From Clostridium sp. AF27-2AA (lineage in GTDB: Bacteria > Bacillota > Clostridia > Lachnospirales > Lachnospiraceae), in NCBI RefSeq assembly GCF_003478505.1, contig NZ_QUFI01000006.1, positions 1 through 64,000 of the forward strand: 64,000 bases of DNA, written 5' to 3'. Numbering within the stretch: position 1 is the stretch's first letter; each line of letters begins with the position of its first letter. Below, one piece after another: positions 61,535-64,000 of this stretch. The position numbers and the translations under genes were made by a program. A model generated the notes under the pieces. That model saw only the letters and a program-made list of their open reading frames with translations, did no database searches and was not told where the DNA came from.

Positions 61535-63259
61535 ATGATCCCCTGCAATGTTTCCCCTGCCTCGGAAGAGATTGCCGATTTCATCGTTCGGTATTCCCCG
61601 CGGGCTGTAGATTCCCTCTACGAGCTGGCCCAGACCCGGTGTGTCAATCTGGTGAGTCAGGAATACGCCATTGTCCACGCGCCCCTTTCCGGCGTCCTCC
61701 CTTTAAGTTTTACGCAGCACACCTACTCCGCCATTCCAAAACTTTACGGACTACAGGATACCACGGCCCTGGAAGCCACCGGAATCCTTCCGGTCTTTTC
61801 CCAGCCAAATCTCATGAGCACCGGCCAGGGCATCCTCATCGGGATGATTGACACCGGGATTGATTATACAAACCCGCTGTTTCAAAACCCGGACGGCACC
61901 AGCCGGATCCTGCGGCTCTGGGATCAGACTATTGAAAGTGAAAATACCCCGGAAGCTGTGGCCGGATTCCAGCCGTTTTACGGCACCGTCTACAGCCAGG
62001 AAGACTTAAACCGCGCCCTGGCCTCCGAACAGCCGCTGGAGCTTGTGCCCTCCACTGATACCAGCGGGCACGGAACCTTTCTGGCCGGAGTTGCCGCAGG
62101 CCGTCAGATTCAGAGTCCCACCACGTTTTCCGGTGCCGCCCCGGACGCCGCACTGGCAGTGGTACGGTTAAAGCCGGCCAAGCAATATCTGCGGGAGTTT
62201 TTTGCCGTTCCGCCAGATGCAGACGCTTATCAGGAAAATGACATCATGGCTGCCGCAGCTTTTCTTTTAGGCGTAGCCGGGCAGTACCAGATGCCGCTGG
62301 TGCTCTGCCTTGGCGTCGGCACCAGTCAGGGAAGCCACAGCGGAATCTCTCCCCTGGCCATGCAGCTGCAGGCCTTAAGCGGCACCCGCGGTTTTGCCTG
62401 TGTCACCGGTGCCGGAAACGAGACCGGATTCCGGCATCACTATTTTGGAAATCTTTCTCCTGATCAGGAATATGAGGATGTGGAGCTGCGCGTAGCGGAT
62501 TCCACCTCCGGTTTTTCCATGGAGTTGTGGGCTGATGTTTCAGAACTTTACACGGTAGGCTTTGTCTCTCCCTCCGGAGAAGTGATTGAGCGGATTCCCA
62601 TGACGGTAGGCCAGGAAACCACGATTTCCTTCCAGCTTGACGCCACCCGCATTTTGATCAGTTATCAGATTACCGAATCCTCCTCCGGACGTTTTTTAGC
62701 TTTTCTGCGTTTTACCGGCCCGGCCCCCGGCATCTGGCATATCCGGGTCTATCCCACGCTGTTTGTCGCCGGGCAGTTTCATATCTGGCTCCCCATGCAG
62801 GGATTTCTCACAGAGGACACCGGATTTCTCCGGCCGGACCCGGACATCACCATCACCGATCCCGGCAACGCGCCGCTGCTCTTAACCGTCAGCACATACA
62901 ACCACGTTACCGGAAGCCTTTACATCCACAGCAGCCGCGGCTTCACCGCCACCGGACAGATCAAGCCGGATTTCGCCGCTCCCGGCGTGGAGGTGCAGGG
63001 ACCAGGGATTCCGCCTGGCACTTCCCGCCTGTCCCGGCAGACCGGTTCCTCCGTGGCCACCGCCATCACCGCCGGAGCCGTGGCCTGTCTCTTCTCCTGG
63101 GGATTCACCCAGGGAAATGACACAACCCTCACCAGCATTTCCGTAAAATCCATCCTTATCCGCGGGGCAGAACGAAAAGAAGCGTTCCGCTATCCCAACC
63201 GGCAGTGGGGATATGGAACGCTAAATCTGTACCAGGCATTCCTGCTGATGCGGGAATAA
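61535..63259 (+). CDS. Csp-like subtilase (S8), probable spore germination protease
   Basis: A 574-residue protein without signal peptide, organised like clostridial CspA/B/C. An N-terminal region (about 1-95) resembles the pro-segment; a subtilase domain carries a large inserted jelly-roll-like beta domain (about 310-450). The catalytic triad looks complete: Asp 106 in GMIDTGIDYTNP, His 179 in DTSGHGTFLAGV, Ser near 505 in TGSSVATAITAG. In clostridia Csp proteases cut and activate the cortex hydrolase SleC at germination; some family members are pseudo-proteases. CGGGAG precedes the ATG. Confidence 0.9.
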   Translation: MIPCNVSPASEEIADFIVRYSPRAVDSLYELAQTRCVNLVSQEYAIVHAPLSGVLPLSFTQHTYSAIPKLYGLQDTTALEATGILPVFSQPNLMSTGQGILIGMIDTGIDYTNPLFQNPDGTSRILRLWDQTIESENTPEAVAGFQPFYGTVYSQEDLNRALASEQPLELVPSTDTSGHGTFLAGVAAGRQIQSPTTFSGAAPDAALAVVRLKPAKQYLREFFAVPPDADAYQENDIMAAAAFLLGVAGQYQMPLVLCLGVGTSQGSHSGISPLAMQLQALSGTRGFACVTGAGNETGFRHHYFGNLSPDQEYEDVELRVADSTSGFSMELWADVSELYTVGFVSPSGEVIERIPMTVGQETTISFQLDATRILISYQITESSSGRFLAFLRFTGPAPGIWHIRVYPTLFVAGQFHIWLPMQGFLTEDTGFLRPDPDITITDPGNAPLLLTVSTYNHVTGSLYIHSSRGFTATGQIKPDFAAPGVEVQGPGIPPGTSRLSRQTGSSVATAITAGAVACLFSWGFTQGNDTTLTSISVKSILIRGAERKEAFRYPNRQWGYGTLNLYQAFLLMRE

Positions 63260-63260
63260 A

Positions 63261-63477
63261 AATATTGAGACGGATTCAATAAAAGATCCGGAAGTGAAAG
63301 AGACCGCTTTCCTATATTTTCACATATCCGTTGTTTGCTTGCTCTCACAACACGTGTTCGCCTGCATCGGACTACATCCGCTGCATTCGGACACGTGTGT
63401 TCAAGAGGCAAACAACCAGATATGTGGAAAATACCGGAAAGCGGTCTCATTCACTTCCTGCTTCATTGGCTCCGCTA
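63261..63477 (+). repeat. Large structured element, copy A
   Basis: A ~217-nt element bounded by AATATTGAGACGGA and TTGGCTCCGCTA. It folds on itself: arms 63290-63312 and 63436-63458 pair at 22 of 23 positions; then CACATATC pairs with GATATGTG, GTTGTTTGC with GCAAACAAC, and ACACGTGTTCG with CGGACACGTGT around a small CGGA/TCCG apical stem. The core, including 28 identical bases at 63316-63343, is shared with copy B in the opposite orientation; the outer arms are not. Element class unknown. Confidence 0.75.
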
Positions 63478-63549
63478 GAGATAAAAAACCACGCAAGCGC
63501 AATGTATTGGTTTAAACCTCTTACGTTTGCTTGCCATAGGATACCTGAA

Positions 63550-63606
63550 AAAACGGACACATCAAGGTTATAACAAGCGCTTACGCGACCTTGACGTGTC
63601 CGTTTT
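63550..63606. repeat. 19-bp hairpin between the two structured elements
   Basis: AAAACGGACACATCAAGGT and ACCTTGACGTGTCCGTTTT pair at 18 of 19 positions around a 19-nt loop. It could be a bidirectional terminator or part of the same composite element. The sequence just before it contains GTTTGCTTGC, also found in copies A and B. Confidence 0.7.
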
Positions 63607-63745
63607 CTCCAGATATGGGCTAATCAAGCAATCATCCGAAGAGGCTCTGCAGGCACATAACTGCCGCCCTGGTCAGTATCCTTCCGGTCATAGCCTTTAT
63701 TATCCTAACAAGACCAATACATGCCTGCAGCCACTATTCTTTTCG

Positions 63746-63964
63746 TAGCGCAGCCAATAAAGCAGGGCGTGCGGGGAATTGGATTCTGGAATTTTCCGCA
63801 TATCCAGGTGTTTGCATCTTGAGCACACGTGTCCGAATGTGGCGGATGCTAATCCGACACAGGCGAACTCGTGTCAGCGAAAGCAAGCAAACAACGGATA
63901 TGTGAAAATGTAAGAATTCAATTCCCCGTACGCCCGGACTCTTTATTAGTTCCGTCTCAATATT
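63746..63964 (-). repeat. Large structured element, copy B (inverted)
   Basis: A ~219-nt diverged copy of element A on the other strand, with the same ends (AATATTGAGACGGA outside, TTGGCTGCGCTA inside). Its 23-nt outer arms (63765-63787 and 63913-63935) pair at 21 positions but have a sequence unrelated to the arms of copy A, while the core is strongly conserved. No protein-coding gene is supported from 63260 to the end of the window. Confidence 0.75.
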
Positions 63965-64000
63965 GTTGTTAGTTGGTTTCACCGGCCGGTTTGGTTCCCA

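Noticed and set aside
63261..63477. Integron attC site or group II intron fragment as identity of the terminal elements
   Set aside because: No attC core motifs (RYYYAAC / GTTRRRY in the right places), no integrase, no domain V-like sequence and no reverse transcriptase nearby.
63294..63982. Several 70-86 codon ORFs inside the terminal element, two of which share FHISVVCLLS
   Set aside because: The shared peptide follows from the DNA repeat between copies A and B; the ORFs have no ribosome sites and cross the paired arms. Structure explains the region better than coding.

Overview
The window looks like chromosome from a monoderm, spore-forming gut clostridium of the Lachnospiraceae type (Enterocloster/Hungatella-like is a guess). 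The basis is: Firmicutes-style AGGAGG ribosome sites on almost every gene, a class III (anaerobic) ribonucleotide reductase, a Csp-like germination protease, a TIGR04086 membrane protein, a tripartite tricarboxylate transporter, and a str ribosomal operon in clostridial order. I see no rRNA, tRNA, CRISPR array, prophage or intact insertion sequence.

Layout. 0-1 kb: an autoregulated-looking unit of a membrane protein, a micro-ORF and an XRE regulator, whose translation start has been duplicated in tandem. 1-3 kb: mgtE behind a long leader holding a 37-codon upstream ORF, a hairpin and an intrinsic terminator. 3.0-3.25 kb: a tiny membrane-peptide gene resembling a type I toxin. 3.4-13 kb: an RND efflux pump operon (two TolC-like proteins, pump, adaptor, small membrane protein), divergent from an OmpR-type regulator and sensor kinase. 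13-18 kb: a degenerate GGDEF/EAL protein, aroK, and an aroE / FAD-oxidoreductase / EamA transporter operon. 18.3-18.6 kb: six 11-bp pho-box-like repeats ahead of a probable small RNA. 18.6-26 kb: CaCA antiporter, alanine symporter, zinc-dependent phospholipase C-like protein, a type II toxin-antitoxin pair, a metallo-beta-lactamase-fold protein and a BCCT transporter.

26-42.4 kb is one minus-strand surface-glycan locus. It starts with a Wzt-type ABC ATPase and a 1343-residue methyltransferase/double-glycosyltransferase. It continues with the complete GDP-D-glycero-alpha-D-manno-heptose set (hddC, hddA, gmhB, gmhA), further glycosyltransferases, the CDP-4-keto-3,6-dideoxyhexose genes rfbF, rfbG and rfbH, then licD and a GtrB-like enzyme. 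The Wzm permease and later CDP-sugar steps are not in the window. 42.6-48 kb: a TctABC transporter, an enolase-superfamily sugar-acid enzyme and a LysR regulator, likely one catabolic unit. 48-54 kb: nrdD with paired NrdR boxes, a D-Ala-D-Ala carboxypeptidase and a secreted subtilase. 54-58.8 kb: rpsL-rpsG-fusA-tuf behind a perfect consensus promoter, with a second promoter for tuf. 59-63.3 kb: TIGR04086 protein, CNNM/CorC protein, LspA-like peptidase and Csp-like protease.

The most unusual signal is at the end, 63.26-63.96 kb. Two ~218-nt diverged copies of one element face each other. Each folds into a long hairpin with a conserved core, but the 23-nt outer arms have unrelated sequences in the two copies while remaining self-complementary. 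A 19-bp hairpin lies between them. I do not recognise this element. A smaller dispersed hairpin repeat (four copies, some partial) occurs in intergenic gaps across the window.
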